A stretch of 64,000 nucleotides of DNA from SZUA-442 sp051011415 (GTDB lineage Bacteria; Actinomycetota; Acidimicrobiia; Spongiisociales; UBA5794), in NCBI GenBank assembly GCA_051011415.1, contig JBPCTY010000123.1, positions 12,915 through 76,914 on the forward strand, written 5' to 3'. Position numbers and translations under genes: made by a program. Positions 50,959 through 60,538 of this stretch are shown piece after piece (the stretch's first letter is position 1; each line of letters begins with the position of its first letter). Under the pieces are notes generated by a model, which had not been told where the DNA came from, made no database searches, and saw only the letters and a list, made by a program, of their open reading frames with translations.

Positions 50959-51717
50959 ATGAATATTGCGGTCTGCGTCAAGCAGATTCCTGACCCAGCG
51001 ACTCCTTACGAGCTCGACGGAGAAACGCACTGGGTCGTGCGCCCCGAAGACCAGGTCCTGGATGACACCGACCGGTATGGCATCGAGGTTGCACTCCAAC
51101 TCGCCGAGAACAACGAGGGCACAGTCACGCTCTTCTCCATGTCCCCGTCCGGGACTCTGCAGGGCGTTCGTCAGGCACTCGCCATGGGTCCCGACAAGGC
51201 AGTTCTCATCGACGACTCGTCTCTCAAGGGATCAGATGCCCTGGTGACCGCAACAGTTCTGGCTGCTGCCATCGAGCGCGAAGGGTTTGACCTCGTGATC
51301 GCAGGCACCGAGTCGACAGACGGCTACTCGGGCGTCGTTCCACAAATGATGTCTGAGATTCTCGACGTGCCATGCCTCAGCTTCGCCCGCAAAGTCGAAA
51401 GCGATGGTGCAACGGTCACGATCGAGCGCCAGACATCAAGCGGCTACGACGTCGTATCGGCTGACCTTCCCGCCCTCCTCGCAGTAACGGCTGGTGTGGT
51501 CGAGCCCCGATACCCCACCTTCAAGGGAATCATGCAGGCCAAGTCGAAGCCGGTCGACACAATCACTGCCGCCGACCTCGGGGTCGACGCCTCAGTCAGT
51601 CAGGCGGTCGCAAACGTCGAGACGGTTCCCGCACGGGACGCAGGGAACATCGTCGAGGACGAGGGTGAGGCCTACGCAGAAATCGTTTCGCTCCTCGAAG
51701 AAGTGAAGGTGATCTGA
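50959..51717 (+). CDS. etfB: electron transfer flavoprotein beta subunit
   Basis: With EtfA, carries electrons from acyl-CoA dehydrogenases to the quinone pool. The 252 residues begin MNIAVCVKQIPDPATPYEL, with DRYGIEVALQLAENN, VIAGTESTDGYSGVVPQM and AGVVEPRYPTFKGIMQAKSK. ATG with GGAG 12 bases upstream (GAAGGAGCTACAACGCC). The stop and the etfA ATG share one base (TGATG). Confidence 0.95.
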   Translation: MNIAVCVKQIPDPATPYELDGETHWVVRPEDQVLDDTDRYGIEVALQLAENNEGTVTLFSMSPSGTLQGVRQALAMGPDKAVLIDDSSLKGSDALVTATVLAAAIEREGFDLVIAGTESTDGYSGVVPQMMSEILDVPCLSFARKVESDGATVTIERQTSSGYDVVSADLPALLAVTAGVVEPRYPTFKGIMQAKSKPVDTITAADLGVDASVSQAVANVETVPARDAGNIVEDEGEAYAEIVSLLEEVKVI

Positions 51718-52667
51718 TGAACGTCTGGGTATTTGCAGAAGAATCCACCGGTGCACCCTCCGAGGGCTCTCTTGAGCTTGTGAGCAAGGGACGGACACTC
51801 GGCGACGTGAGCGTTGTCTATCTGGGCGCAGCGTCAGACGAGTCGTATGCCACGCTCGGCGAGTACGGCGCAGCAGCAGTGCACCACATCGACGCCGGCG
51901 ACACCCTTCCTTCAGCGGGAGTCGCAGCCGCAATGGCACAGCTCATCGATCCCCAGGGCGACGACCTGGTTCTGTTCGGATCTGGGAACAACGACAGGGA
52001 TGTCGCGGGCAGGCTCGCCGTTCGGCTGACACGACCAGTGATCTCCAATGCACTCGACGTGACCACCGAAGACGGGATTTCCGTGTCGTCAGAGATCCTT
52101 GGCGGGACCCTCGGCGTCTCCACGACACCGACCGGACCCGGTCCGACCATCGTTGTGACACGACCCAAGGCATTCGCTGCCGAGAGCATCGGCGGCCCCG
52201 CTCCTTCTGTGTCGAACAATCCCATGCCTGACACCGGCCGTTCGGGTGGGGCACACATCGTCGAGCGACATGAAGAGGTGTCCGACGGACCTGACCTCGA
52301 GGCCGCAGGCGTCGTCGTCAGCGGCGGTCGAGGTCTCGGCGGACCGGAGCATTTCGCAATGATGGACGAGCTTGCGGGACTCCTCGGCGGCGCCGTCGGT
52401 GGAACCAGAGCCGTCGTCGACGCTGGGTGGGTCCCGTACTCCTACCAGGTCGGCCAGACAGGAAAGACCGTCAAGCCCGACGTCTACATCGCATGCGGCA
52501 TCTCCGGTGCCATGCAGCACGTTGTTGGAATGAAGGGCTCGACAACCATCATCGCCATCAACAAAGACGCGGAGGCACCGATCTTTGGGATCGCTGATCT
52601 TGGCATCGTCGGCGATGTGCACAAGGTCGTGCCCCAGCTAATCGAGGCACTCAAAGCCAGGGGCTGA
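51717..52667 (+). CDS. etfA: electron transfer flavoprotein alpha subunit
   Basis: FAD-binding partner of EtfB. The 316 residues contain VSGGRGLGGPEHFAM, GAVGGTRAVVDAGWVPYSYQ, VGQTGKTVKPDVYIACG, the segment GISGAMQHVVGMKGS, and INKDAEAPIFGIADLGIVGD, all FAD-domain signatures. Translationally coupled to etfB. Convergent with cdd. Confidence 0.95.
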   Translation: MNVWVFAEESTGAPSEGSLELVSKGRTLGDVSVVYLGAASDESYATLGEYGAAAVHHIDAGDTLPSAGVAAAMAQLIDPQGDDLVLFGSGNNDRDVAGRLAVRLTRPVISNALDVTTEDGISVSSEILGGTLGVSTTPTGPGPTIVVTRPKAFAAESIGGPAPSVSNNPMPDTGRSGGAHIVERHEEVSDGPDLEAAGVVVSGGRGLGGPEHFAMMDELAGLLGGAVGGTRAVVDAGWVPYSYQVGQTGKTVKPDVYIACGISGAMQHVVGMKGSTTIIAINKDAEAPIFGIADLGIVGDVHKVVPQLIEALKARG

Positions 52668-52686
52668 GGATCAGCGCCGAGCGAAC

Positions 52687-53085
52687 CTACTTGAGGAACT
52701 CCGGCCCGAACGACTCGGGAAGCAGATCGGCAAGTGCCATGGTGACCGGCATTCCGTTGCCGCCGCGCATAACCACCGTTTGCACCCCGAACTCTCTCAT
52801 CACCTGCCGGCAATTGCCGCAAGGGGTGCACGCATCGCCATCGAGGCACACAACAGCAACCGTGTCAATCGACGTCGCACCGGCCGCGATCGCCGACGTG
52901 ATCGCGTTCGTTTCGGCACAGACGGATGCGCCATATGCGGCGTTTTCGATATTCGCACCAGTGACTACCACGCCATCGCCCGTGACCACGGCTGCCCCCA
53001 CGCGGTACTTTGAATACGGCGAATACGACGCCTGCGCTGCGGCCACAGCCATCTCCAGAAGCTCGGAGTGATTCAACGACGTCAT
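52687..53085 (-). CDS. cdd: cytidine deaminase
   Basis: Deaminates cytidine and deoxycytidine. The 132 residues have YSPYSKYRVGAAV, the zinc and proton-shuttle motif CAET (VCAETNAI) and PCGNC (CTPCGNCRQV). It overlaps ftsY by 4 bases (ATGA), and works naturally with the upp/pdp/punA salvage genes across the convergent junction. Confidence 0.94.
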   Translation of the reverse strand: MTSLNHSELLEMAVAAAQASYSPYSKYRVGAAVVTGDGVVVTGANIENAAYGASVCAETNAITSAIAAGATSIDTVAVVCLDGDACTPCGNCRQVMREFGVQTVVMRGGNGMPVTMALADLLPESFGPEFLK

Positions 53086-54113
53086 GGCGCCACGAGCGCA
53101 TCGACGAACGCTGCCGGCTCAAACGGAATCAAGTCGTCCATTCCCTCTCCAACACCGATCATCTTGACCGGCACATCCAGATCCTGCTCGATCGCGATGA
53201 CGACGCCGCCACGCGCTGTGCCGTCCAACTTTGTGAGAACGACACCGGTGACTCCCACCGCTTCAGTGAAGGCGTGGGCCTGGGTAAGTCCATTCTGGCC
53301 AACCGTCCCGTCGAGAACGAGCAACACTTCGTCGATCTCGCCGCCTTCGCGTGTCAGGACTCGGACGATCTTTGAAAGCTCATCCATCAAGTTCGATTGG
53401 GAGTGCAGCCTTCCCGCGGTATCAACGATGACGACATCCGCCGACGATGCGACTGCCTGCTGATAAGCCTCATACGCAACCGAGGCAGGGTCTGCTCCCT
53501 GCGAACCGCGCACGACCGGCACACCCACCCTGTCCCCCCACGTCTTGAGCTGAGTATCTGCGGCGGCCCGGAATGTGTCAGCAGCGCCGAGTACAACCGA
53601 CTGGCCATCGTCGGTCAGGTACTTGGCAATCTTTGCGATCGATGTCGTCTTTCCGGTTCCGTTGACACCCACAACGATCACCACGCTCGGCTGGGAAGAG
53701 ACGGACAGCGCACGGTCGTCCCTGTCAAGAATCGACTCAAGCTGCGCAATCAGCTCATTGCGAGCTTCTTCCGGTGTCTCCGGCTTTGCTTTGCGGACCG
53801 CTGCCACAACCGATTCGGCCGTTGTGGGCCCGACATCCGCCGCGATGAGAGCGTCCTCGAGATCGGTCCAGGTCTCATCTGACAGGGTGCTTGACGAGAA
53901 CACACTCTGAAGCGACGAAGCGAACGCCGAACGAGACCGAGACAGGCGACTTCGGAGCCCAGCAGGAGCGGCTTGTTCGGTGGCCGTTTGCTCTTGGTCC
54001 GACACAGGCACACGGGTGGTCGGCGTTCGAGGCTTTGGTCGCAACGCAAACCACGCAACGACAAGAATGACGACGACCGCAAGGACCGCAAGACCAATGA
54101 CAACTGGATCCAC
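53082..54113 (-). CDS. ftsY: SRP receptor FtsY with an N-terminal membrane anchor
   Basis: Docks SRP at the membrane. The 343 residues start with one membrane helix (MDPVVIGLAVLAVVVILVV), as in actinobacterial FtsY, then a short linker and the NG domain: G1 GVNGTGKTTSIAKIA, GAADTFRAAA, VIVDTAGRLHSQSNLMDEL, TKLDGTARGG. Lies 30 bases downstream of smc. Confidence 0.95.
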   Translation of the reverse strand: MDPVVIGLAVLAVVVILVVAWFALRPKPRTPTTRVPVSDQEQTATEQAAPAGLRSRLSRSRSAFASSLQSVFSSSTLSDETWTDLEDALIAADVGPTTAESVVAAVRKAKPETPEEARNELIAQLESILDRDDRALSVSSQPSVVIVVGVNGTGKTTSIAKIAKYLTDDGQSVVLGAADTFRAAADTQLKTWGDRVGVPVVRGSQGADPASVAYEAYQQAVASSADVVIVDTAGRLHSQSNLMDELSKIVRVLTREGGEIDEVLLVLDGTVGQNGLTQAHAFTEAVGVTGVVLTKLDGTARGGVVIAIEQDLDVPVKMIGVGEGMDDLIPFEPAAFVDALVAP

Positions 54114-54143
54114 AACAACTCCTAGGAACTGATTGCTCGCCAG

Positions 54144-57100
54144 CTACACCGTAACTGGCGACATTCGTTTGCTGAGCACCTTCGACGACTCGCCTGGCTC
54201 CATCGTTACCCCGTACAACACATCGGCAGCTTCCATTGTCTGCTGTTGGTGGGTGATGATGACAAGCTGCGTGTTCGTCCTCAGCGTGTCGACGAGCCGC
54301 AAGAACCTATGCAGGTTTGCATCGTCGAGCGCTGCCTCAACCTCATCGAGGACATAGAACGGGCTTGGTCTGGCTCGAAACACGGCGAACAGGAATGCGA
54401 GTGCCGCAAGGGATCGTTCGCCACCCGACAGGAGCGACAGCCTCCCGACCTTCTTCCCAGCAGGCTGCGCCTCGACCAGCACACCGGTGCTGAGCGGGTC
54501 ATCTGGATCGGTCAACGACAGCCGACCAGATCCGCCCGGGAACACGAGCGAGAAGTTTTCGTGATAGAACTCGGCAATCTCGCCAAACGCCTCCTCAAAG
54601 AGGGTCACCATCTTCTCATCCAGCGCGGCAATGACCTTCTTCACATCGTCACGAGACGATGCCAGATCGGCCATCTGTTTCTCAAGCTCCTCAACCTCCG
54701 CAGCCAGATCTCTGTGCTCCTGAGCGGCCAACGGGTTGATCGGACCCATCCGTCGGATATCGGCTTCGAGCGCCACAAGACGTTCGGCGAGATCGACATC
54801 TTCCGCGAGTTCGGGCTTCGGGGCGGCAAGTGCCTCGTCCTCATCCGCATCAACATCGCGGCGGAGTGCTTCACCCGATGCCTCCAACCGGACACGAAGC
54901 TCTGCAAGCTCAACGTCAAGCTTTGCGAGGGCATCGGCCGATGTACGTCGCTCGAGGTCAAGGCGCTCACGCGACGACTCAGCTTCAACGAGATCGGACG
55001 TTGTCGTTCCAGATTCTTCGCGCAGTGCTCGTTGGCGTTCTCGCAGGCTGTCGATGTGGGATGCGACCGTGATGATGGCTGCTTCCGCTGCACGTTCTAT
55101 CGCACCCAGCCGGTCGGTGAGTTCAGCACTGGCTGGAAGCAAAGTGAGCTGTTGCAGCTCAGCGACAACGACCTCAAGCCGTTGCTCGCTGAGTCGCTTC
55201 CGCTCGGCGATGGAGGCGCGACGTGCCGCGATCGATTCGACCGACCTTCTTGCTGCATCCCTCTGGTCAGCAACCCGCTCTCTTCGAGCGTTCAAGGCCT
55301 CCCATGCTGCCTGGCGAGCAGCCTCCTCACCCTCGAACTCAGCTACCCGGTCGCGGACTCCTTCGATCCTGACGTCCCTCGCGTCCCTCGCCTCCGCAAG
55401 GGCCGAGAGTCGCTCTTGGAGCCTTTCGCTCTCGGCATGTGATGCGGCTCGCGTGCGGTCGACCAATCCGAGCGCTTCGGTATATCCAGCAAGTTCGGCC
55501 TCGACAGATTCGAGCTGCTCCAGCGCGGACCGTTCGTCAGCTCTTGCCGCATCAAACGTCCGTTGACTTCCTGTGCGAAGACTTACGGCCTTGGCAAGTT
55601 CTGTCTCTGCCTGTTCAGCTGAGACTGACGCTGCCTCCAAGGCAGCAGGACCTGCGCCATCGGGGTGGGCGACAATCATTCCATCGACTGAGACGACATC
55701 GCCCTCAGGAGTGACGGCCGTGATCTGCGGGTTCGCCGCAACGATTTTCGCTGCTGACTTCCATCCCTCCACGAGGAGGACACCACCGAGGAACGACTCA
55801 GCAACGGTGCTGTCGGCTTTCGCTCCGAGAGCATCGACCAATCGCTCGACCCCGAATTCCTCGGCAACCGACTGAGCTATCGACGTTGCGGTGTCGGAGA
55901 CAATGGCAAAGGCCACGCCGCCCGATGCTTCCGCCTTCAAACCTGCGGCGACGTCTTCAATCGCGTTGTGGGAGCTTGCGACATACGCATCGCCCCACAC
56001 ACCGAGTGCCGCATCGACTGCGGCAGCAAGGTGCTCAGGCACGTCGAGTGCGCCAACAACGGAACCGGAGATCCCAGACGATCCGTCGGCAATCTCCCTC
56101 GCACGCGGATCGACCAATCCTTCCATTGCCGCTTCGAGAGCTTCGACTTTTGCAACGGCTCTGGCGACGACCAGCTTTGCTTCGTCATGTTCGAGGGATC
56201 GGCTCTCCCACTCCACCTGGCGGGCTTCGCGATTCTCCTTCAACCCCGTGTAGGTGGCCTGGAATTCAGTTGTCTGCCCATCTCTCGCACGGATCAACTC
56301 GTCGAGTCTCGCGATCTCAGCAGTTTCCTCTGCGATTCGCTCTGCGACGATTCCGAGCCTGGTCTTCACTTGCTCTTCCTCAGCGGCATCCCGTCGAGCC
56401 GATGTTTCAAGAGCACGCAAGTCGCCTCGAAGGCTGGCGATCACGCCTTCGGCTGGGAGCTGCGCCTGCTCGGCGAGGGATCGCTCCTCGTCCTCGAACT
56501 CCGCAAGCGCCGTCTCTCGCCGCTCGGCTTCGGCTACAGCAGCGACTTCTTGCTCCGTCGTTTCGGCCACGGCCCGTGTCAGATCAGCTTCTTCGGCGCT
56601 CAGATCGTCTCGGCGCTCATCAGCTCCGTCAAGCCGTGATTGGATCGATCGGCTCCGCTCCTTGGCGACGTTGGAGATGCGTACCAGTCGCTCACGAACC
56701 GTCTCGAGCCGTGCGGCGGCGGACGTGTCCCTGTTGAGCGCCGCTCCAACCTCGCCCGCTGCAGCGCGAAGCCGCTCGAGATCATCCTTCAGCCCCTCAA
56801 GCGCTGCATCAGCGCTGTCGCGGGTTTCACGGGCAGCTTCACGTTCGATTGCTGCGGTTCTCAGACGCCCTCGGATCGAGCGAAGCTCTTCGCCCCCGAG
56901 ATACAGCCGGATCGACTTGGCTTCGGCACGGACACTGTCATATCGCTCTGCAGCGTTCGCTTGCCGCTTCAACGGACGGAGCGCCTTCTTCTGCTGGCTC
57001 AGGATGTCATTGAGTCGTTCGATGTCGTGGTCGGTGCGCTCAAGACGTCGCACTGCCCTGTCGCGCCGTCCTCGGTGCTTTGTGACACCTGCCGCTTCCT

Positions 57101-57584
57101 CGATGACCGCACGGTGGTCCTCTGGTCGGGCGTTGAGGACTTCGCCGACCTGGCCCTGGCCGACGAGGACGTGCTGCTGGCGACCAATGCCACCGTCCGA
57201 TAGCAATTCCTGTATGTCGAGCAGTCGGCACGGAGCTCCGTTGAGCTCATACTCGGAGCTCCCGTCTCTGAACAGCCGCCTCGTCACGGTGATCTCAGCG
57301 AGATCCAATGGCATCAGCTGCTCGTCGTTCGCAAAGGTGAGCTGTACCTCGGCACGAGATAGCGAAGGCCGGGTTGCCGTGCCTGCAAAGACGACGTCTT
57401 CCATCTTCTCTGTGCGAAGCGACTTTGTCGCCTGCGTTCCCATGACCCAGGCGATCGCATCGAGAATGTTGGACTTGCCTGATCCGTTGGGTCCGACGAC
57501 GACGTTCACACCGGTTGAGAAGTCCAACCGGGTGCGGTCGGCGAATGACTTGAACCCGCGAAGGGTCAGATGTTTGAGTTTCAC
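54144..57584 (-). CDS. smc: chromosome segregation protein SMC
   Basis: Condensin ATPase. The 1146 residues have Walker A GPNGSGKS (31-38), long coiled coils, a hinge at about 500-640 (SGISGSVVGALDVPEHLAAA with the usual hinge glycines), the C-motif LSGGERSLAALAFLFA and Walker B YVLDEVEAALDD. The ScpA/ScpB partners are not in the window. The gene sits between rnc and ftsY, which is the common arrangement. Confidence 0.95.
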   Translation of the reverse strand: MKLKHLTLRGFKSFADRTRLDFSTGVNVVVGPNGSGKSNILDAIAWVMGTQATKSLRTEKMEDVVFAGTATRPSLSRAEVQLTFANDEQLMPLDLAEITVTRRLFRDGSSEYELNGAPCRLLDIQELLSDGGIGRQQHVLVGQGQVGEVLNARPEDHRAVIEEAAGVTKHRGRRDRAVRRLERTDHDIERLNDILSQQKKALRPLKRQANAAERYDSVRAEAKSIRLYLGGEELRSIRGRLRTAAIEREAARETRDSADAALEGLKDDLERLRAAAGEVGAALNRDTSAAARLETVRERLVRISNVAKERSRSIQSRLDGADERRDDLSAEEADLTRAVAETTEQEVAAVAEAERRETALAEFEDEERSLAEQAQLPAEGVIASLRGDLRALETSARRDAAEEEQVKTRLGIVAERIAEETAEIARLDELIRARDGQTTEFQATYTGLKENREARQVEWESRSLEHDEAKLVVARAVAKVEALEAAMEGLVDPRAREIADGSSGISGSVVGALDVPEHLAAAVDAALGVWGDAYVASSHNAIEDVAAGLKAEASGGVAFAIVSDTATSIAQSVAEEFGVERLVDALGAKADSTVAESFLGGVLLVEGWKSAAKIVAANPQITAVTPEGDVVSVDGMIVAHPDGAGPAALEAASVSAEQAETELAKAVSLRTGSQRTFDAARADERSALEQLESVEAELAGYTEALGLVDRTRAASHAESERLQERLSALAEARDARDVRIEGVRDRVAEFEGEEAARQAAWEALNARRERVADQRDAARRSVESIAARRASIAERKRLSEQRLEVVVAELQQLTLLPASAELTDRLGAIERAAEAAIITVASHIDSLRERQRALREESGTTTSDLVEAESSRERLDLERRTSADALAKLDVELAELRVRLEASGEALRRDVDADEDEALAAPKPELAEDVDLAERLVALEADIRRMGPINPLAAQEHRDLAAEVEELEKQMADLASSRDDVKKVIAALDEKMVTLFEEAFGEIAEFYHENFSLVFPGGSGRLSLTDPDDPLSTGVLVEAQPAGKKVGRLSLLSGGERSLAALAFLFAVFRARPSPFYVLDEVEAALDDANLHRFLRLVDTLRTNTQLVIITHQQQTMEAADVLYGVTMEPGESSKVLSKRMSPVTV

Positions 57585-57630
57585 GGTGTGAGAGGTTACC
57601 AGACTGAATTACACGGTTGTAAGCCATCCG

Positions 57631-58314
57631 TCAGACACCGCGATCAAGCGCATCCTGTGCTGCTGCGATAGCTGCTGCCTTCTTTGAGCCCCCCTGCCCC
57701 GACCCTGCCTCTGCCCCATCGACAAGTGCGGTTGCAGTGAACACCACGGCGTGGTCTGGTCCACTCCGTTGGTAGGCAAATTCGAGCATCGCCGACCGTT
57801 TGGCGAGAAGCTCCTGAAGGGCCGATCGAGGGTCGGAAACAGAGTCCTGCGAAAGCCTGTCGTGAAGCAGAGGAGCCCACGCCGATCGCACAACCGTGCC
57901 CGCCGCTTCGATTCCGCCGTCGAGGTAGATCGCAGCGACCACAGCCTCAACCGCATCAGAGAGGATTGACGCACGCGCTCTCCCCCCTGCGCGCTCCTCT
58001 CCCCTACCGAGCCGCAGGCCAGCTCCAAGATGCCAACGGTCAGCGACTCGTGCAAGGGTCGGCTCGTCAACGACGGATGCCCGGATCTTTGTCATCGCCC
58101 CTTCGGGCATGCCGGGCATCGCATCAAAAATCATGCGTGTTGTGATGAGCTCAAGCACTGCATCACCGAGAAACTCAAGACGTTCGTAGGAGACGGCGCC
58201 GTCGTTCTCCGCAACAAACGATGAATGGGTCAACGCCTCCGTGAGGAGACCATCGTCCACAAACGTGTAGTCGACCGCTGAGCCGATTCGGTCCGACGCT
58301 GCTGTTTCTGACAT
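57631..58314 (-). CDS. rnc: ribonuclease III
   Basis: Cuts double-stranded RNA in rRNA processing. The 227 residues have ERLEFLGDAVLEL (44-56, catalytic Glu47 and Asp51), LGRGEERAGGRARASILSDAVEAVVAAI, and a C-terminal double-stranded RNA-binding domain ending GGSKKAAAIAAAQDAL. Lies 1 base after plsX. The formamidopyrimidine glycosylase gene that often follows rnc in actinobacteria is absent, and smc follows directly. Confidence 0.95.
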   Translation of the reverse strand: MSETAASDRIGSAVDYTFVDDGLLTEALTHSSFVAENDGAVSYERLEFLGDAVLELITTRMIFDAMPGMPEGAMTKIRASVVDEPTLARVADRWHLGAGLRLGRGEERAGGRARASILSDAVEAVVAAIYLDGGIEAAGTVVRSAWAPLLHDRLSQDSVSDPRSALQELLAKRSAMLEFAYQRSGPDHAVVFTATALVDGAEAGSGQGGSKKAAAIAAAQDALDRGV

Positions 58315-58315
58315 G

Positions 58316-59293
58316 TCAGTGGTTGGCTGCGTCGATGCCCGCGGCGATCCGTTCTGTGAGACCGCTGTCTACGCCCTCGGCGGCGATCTCAATCGCGTTG
58401 CGCATTGCGGTCCTCGATGACGATCCGTGGGCAATCACGACAACGCCTTTCGTGCCAACGAGATGAGCGCCTCCGACAGTGTCAGCGCTGAGCTTCTCGC
58501 GAAGCTCCATAAACGCCGGCATGAGCGGCGGAAGGAGTTCGGCGTACTGCTCCTGCGAGAGCAGTTCGAGAATCATCGCCTGGATCGCCTTGCCAGCCCC
58601 TTCAGTTGTCTTGAGGAGCACATTGCCGGTGAACCCGTCAGTGACAATCACATCAGCAACATCGGTGGCGAGATCTCGCCCTTCAACGTTCCCTACGAAG
58701 TTGACCGCGTTGCTCTCCGACATCAACGTGAAGGCAGCGCGTTCAAGGTCGCGACCCTTGGACGGCTCTTCACCGATGTTCAACAGACCCACGGTCGGGT
58801 TCTCGTGATGGATGTACACCTGGGCAAGGGCCGCACCCATCACTCCGAACTGAAGCAGGTGCTCTGGTTTGCACTCGATGTTTGCACCTACGTCGAGGAC
58901 GACGTGGCCGGTTGGGTAGATACTTGCGATTCCAGGTCGTGCGACACCAGCCAGCCTGCCGATTCTGAATGTCGCAGCAGCCATTGCAGCGCCTGTGCTG
59001 CCGGCCGAGACGAGCGCATCCGCGTCGCCGTTTGCAACCAGATCTGCTGCCACCACGATGCTTGCATCGCGCTTGTCGCGAATCGAACGGGCAGGGTCAT
59101 CGTCAAATCCGATGATCTCCGATGCATGAACAATCGGGATCTCGACATCGCGTCCATCGAGAAGCGGAGCAAGAGATGCTTCGTCGCCTACGAGGGCAAC
59201 GTCGACTCCGTCCTGGCAAGCCATGACGGCGCCTTCGACGATTTCATGGGGGGCTTGGTCACCACCCATGGCATCGACGGCTATTCGTGCCAT
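58316..59293 (-). CDS. plsX: phosphate acyltransferase PlsX
   Basis: Makes acyl-phosphate from acyl-ACP for phospholipid synthesis. The 325 residues have RIAVDAMGGDQAPHEIVEGA, VSAGSTGAAMAAATFRIGRL, LDVGANIECKPEHLLQFG, LLNIGEEPSKG and VVTDGFTGNVLLKTTEGAGK-like (IVTDGFTGNVLLKT). Immediately precedes rnc and follows rpmF, the usual rpmF-plsX order. Confidence 0.94.
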   Translation of the reverse strand: MARIAVDAMGGDQAPHEIVEGAVMACQDGVDVALVGDEASLAPLLDGRDVEIPIVHASEIIGFDDDPARSIRDKRDASIVVAADLVANGDADALVSAGSTGAAMAAATFRIGRLAGVARPGIASIYPTGHVVLDVGANIECKPEHLLQFGVMGAALAQVYIHHENPTVGLLNIGEEPSKGRDLERAAFTLMSESNAVNFVGNVEGRDLATDVADVIVTDGFTGNVLLKTTEGAGKAIQAMILELLSQEQYAELLPPLMPAFMELREKLSADTVGGAHLVGTKGVVVIAHGSSSRTAMRNAIEIAAEGVDSGLTERIAAGIDAANH

Positions 59294-59299
59294 GCGGAT

Positions 59300-59476
59300 C
59301 TAGGAGACCTCGGTGACGTCGCGACCGTTGTAGGTGCCGCAGTTCTTGCAGGCGCGGTGCGGCAAATGCTTTGACCCACAGTTGGAGCACGTCGCGATCG
59401 TCGGACGAGCGACCTTCCACTGAGCCTTACGGCGTCGCGTTCGGGATCGCGACATCTTCTTTTTTGGGACAGCCAT
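59300..59476 (-). CDS. rpmF: 50S ribosomal protein L32 (zinc-ribbon form)
   Basis: 58 residues: MAVPKKKMSRSRTRRRKAQW, CSNCGSKHLPHRACKNCGTYNGR. Two CxxC pairs mark the zinc-binding (C+) form. The ATG at 59476 is chosen because the upstream 19 codons are not L32-like. It is followed by plsX after 6 bases. Confidence 0.95.
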   Translation of the reverse strand: MAVPKKKMSRSRTRRRKAQWKVARPTIATCSNCGSKHLPHRACKNCGTYNGRDVTEVS

Positions 59477-59495
59477 CTTTCGAAACCTCTTTTGT

Positions 59496-60002
59496 TTATT
59501 CCTCGTCGTCCAGCAGGTCCTTGAGGACGGCAAAGGGCGAGCGCGACTCGCCGTCGGACTCCGAGGAGTCTGTATTCAAGTCGGTTCCTGCACTAGTCAC
59601 AACTCCAGGACAGTCCGGACCACAGCTTGGTGTCAGCGGAAGCGACAACAGCACATCGTCGCGCAGCATCTGCTCGACATCGATCTCCGTGCCTTCGAGG
59701 GGGTAGCTCTCATCATCCTCATCGTTTCGGTCGAACAGTGCGCCAACCGTCGAGGATCGATCACTGATCGTGGCGGTGAGACATCGGGAGCACGAGTCTT
59801 CGGTGGTGAAGTGCACCTTTCCGGTAACGGCGATGCCTCCGGACACGGGATGCAGCAGTAGATCGGCAACGAGGGGCGGCTCAGGCATCACCCTCGATAG
59901 CTCGATCCGCCAGTCGACCTCAGCCTCCAGCCGCTCAGCCCGTGGGGAGGCATCCCTGCCAAGCAGGTCGGCAACCGACAGAACGAACGGACTTCGATTC
60001 AC
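59496..60002 (-). CDS. DUF177/YceD family protein
   Basis: 168 residues. DUF177 proteins precede rpmF in most bacteria and are linked to 23S rRNA or L32 (function not settled). Visible are GGIAVTGKVHFTTEDSCSRCL with a CxxC, and the second half DIDVEQMLRDDVLLSLPL-like (EIDVEQMLRDDVLLSLPLTP) followed by SCGPDCPGV with a second cysteine pair. The C-terminus ends SRSPFAVLKDLLDDEE, the standard DUF177 finish. Lies 19 bases before rpmF. Confidence 0.88.
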   Translation of the reverse strand: MNRSPFVLSVADLLGRDASPRAERLEAEVDWRIELSRVMPEPPLVADLLLHPVSGGIAVTGKVHFTTEDSCSRCLTATISDRSSTVGALFDRNDEDDESYPLEGTEIDVEQMLRDDVLLSLPLTPSCGPDCPGVVTSAGTDLNTDSSESDGESRSPFAVLKDLLDDEE

Positions 60003-60013
60003 GAGCGATCGGT

Positions 60014-60538
60014 CTATTCGCTGACGGGTGCTTCGGGAGCAGCGGGAAGCGTCTTGTGAAGCTCGGCTCTGGCCTCGGTTACGTAGCGATACAACTCCCC
60101 AAGAACCAACTCAGCCTCGCTGAGGTGTCGCTCCGCATAGTCCTCGGCTTCCAGGCGGATACGTCGTGCCTCGTTCTCGGCATTTCGTACCAGCGTGTTT
60201 GCTTCTTCGACCGCTTCTTGGACGACGTAGTTCTCAGACACGAGCCGTTCCGACTCGGTCTGTGCATTGGCAATGATCGACTTCGCCTTTTCGTTTGTCT
60301 TGGCGACGTAGGTCTCGCGCTCGCGCACCATCCACCGTGCAGCCCTGAGCTCCTCTGGGAGCGCTTCAGCTGCGGCATGAAGCCGATCGAGCATCTCGTC
60401 CTGGCTCACCATCACGTTGTTTGACAGTGGAACGGCTCTGGCGTTCTCAAGTTCGGTGATCAAGTCTTCGAGCAGTTCGCCGATCTGGCCAGGAACGGGA
60501 GGCGATGGTGTCGAATGGAGATGCGGTTCTTCGGTCAT
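60014..60538 (-). CDS. DivIVA-like coiled-coil protein (SepIVA candidate)
   Basis: 174 residues, mostly one long helix with a heptad pattern (about 45-165; RERETYVAKTNEKAKSIIA, SERLVSENYVVQEAVEEA, RRIRLEAEDYAERHLSEAE). The position between yceD-rpmF and coaD is the position of SepIVA (Rv2927c) in mycobacteria, a septation factor with a DivIVA-type coiled coil. The protein is shorter than SepIVA, so this is a candidate homologue by context and structure, not proven. ATP synthase b-like annotations of such genes are usually wrong. Overlaps coaD by ATGA. Confidence 0.7.
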   Translation of the reverse strand: MTEEPHLHSTPSPPVPGQIGELLEDLITELENARAVPLSNNVMVSQDEMLDRLHAAAEALPEELRAARWMVRERETYVAKTNEKAKSIIANAQTESERLVSENYVVQEAVEEANTLVRNAENEARRIRLEAEDYAERHLSEAELVLGELYRYVTEARAELHKTLPAAPEAPVSE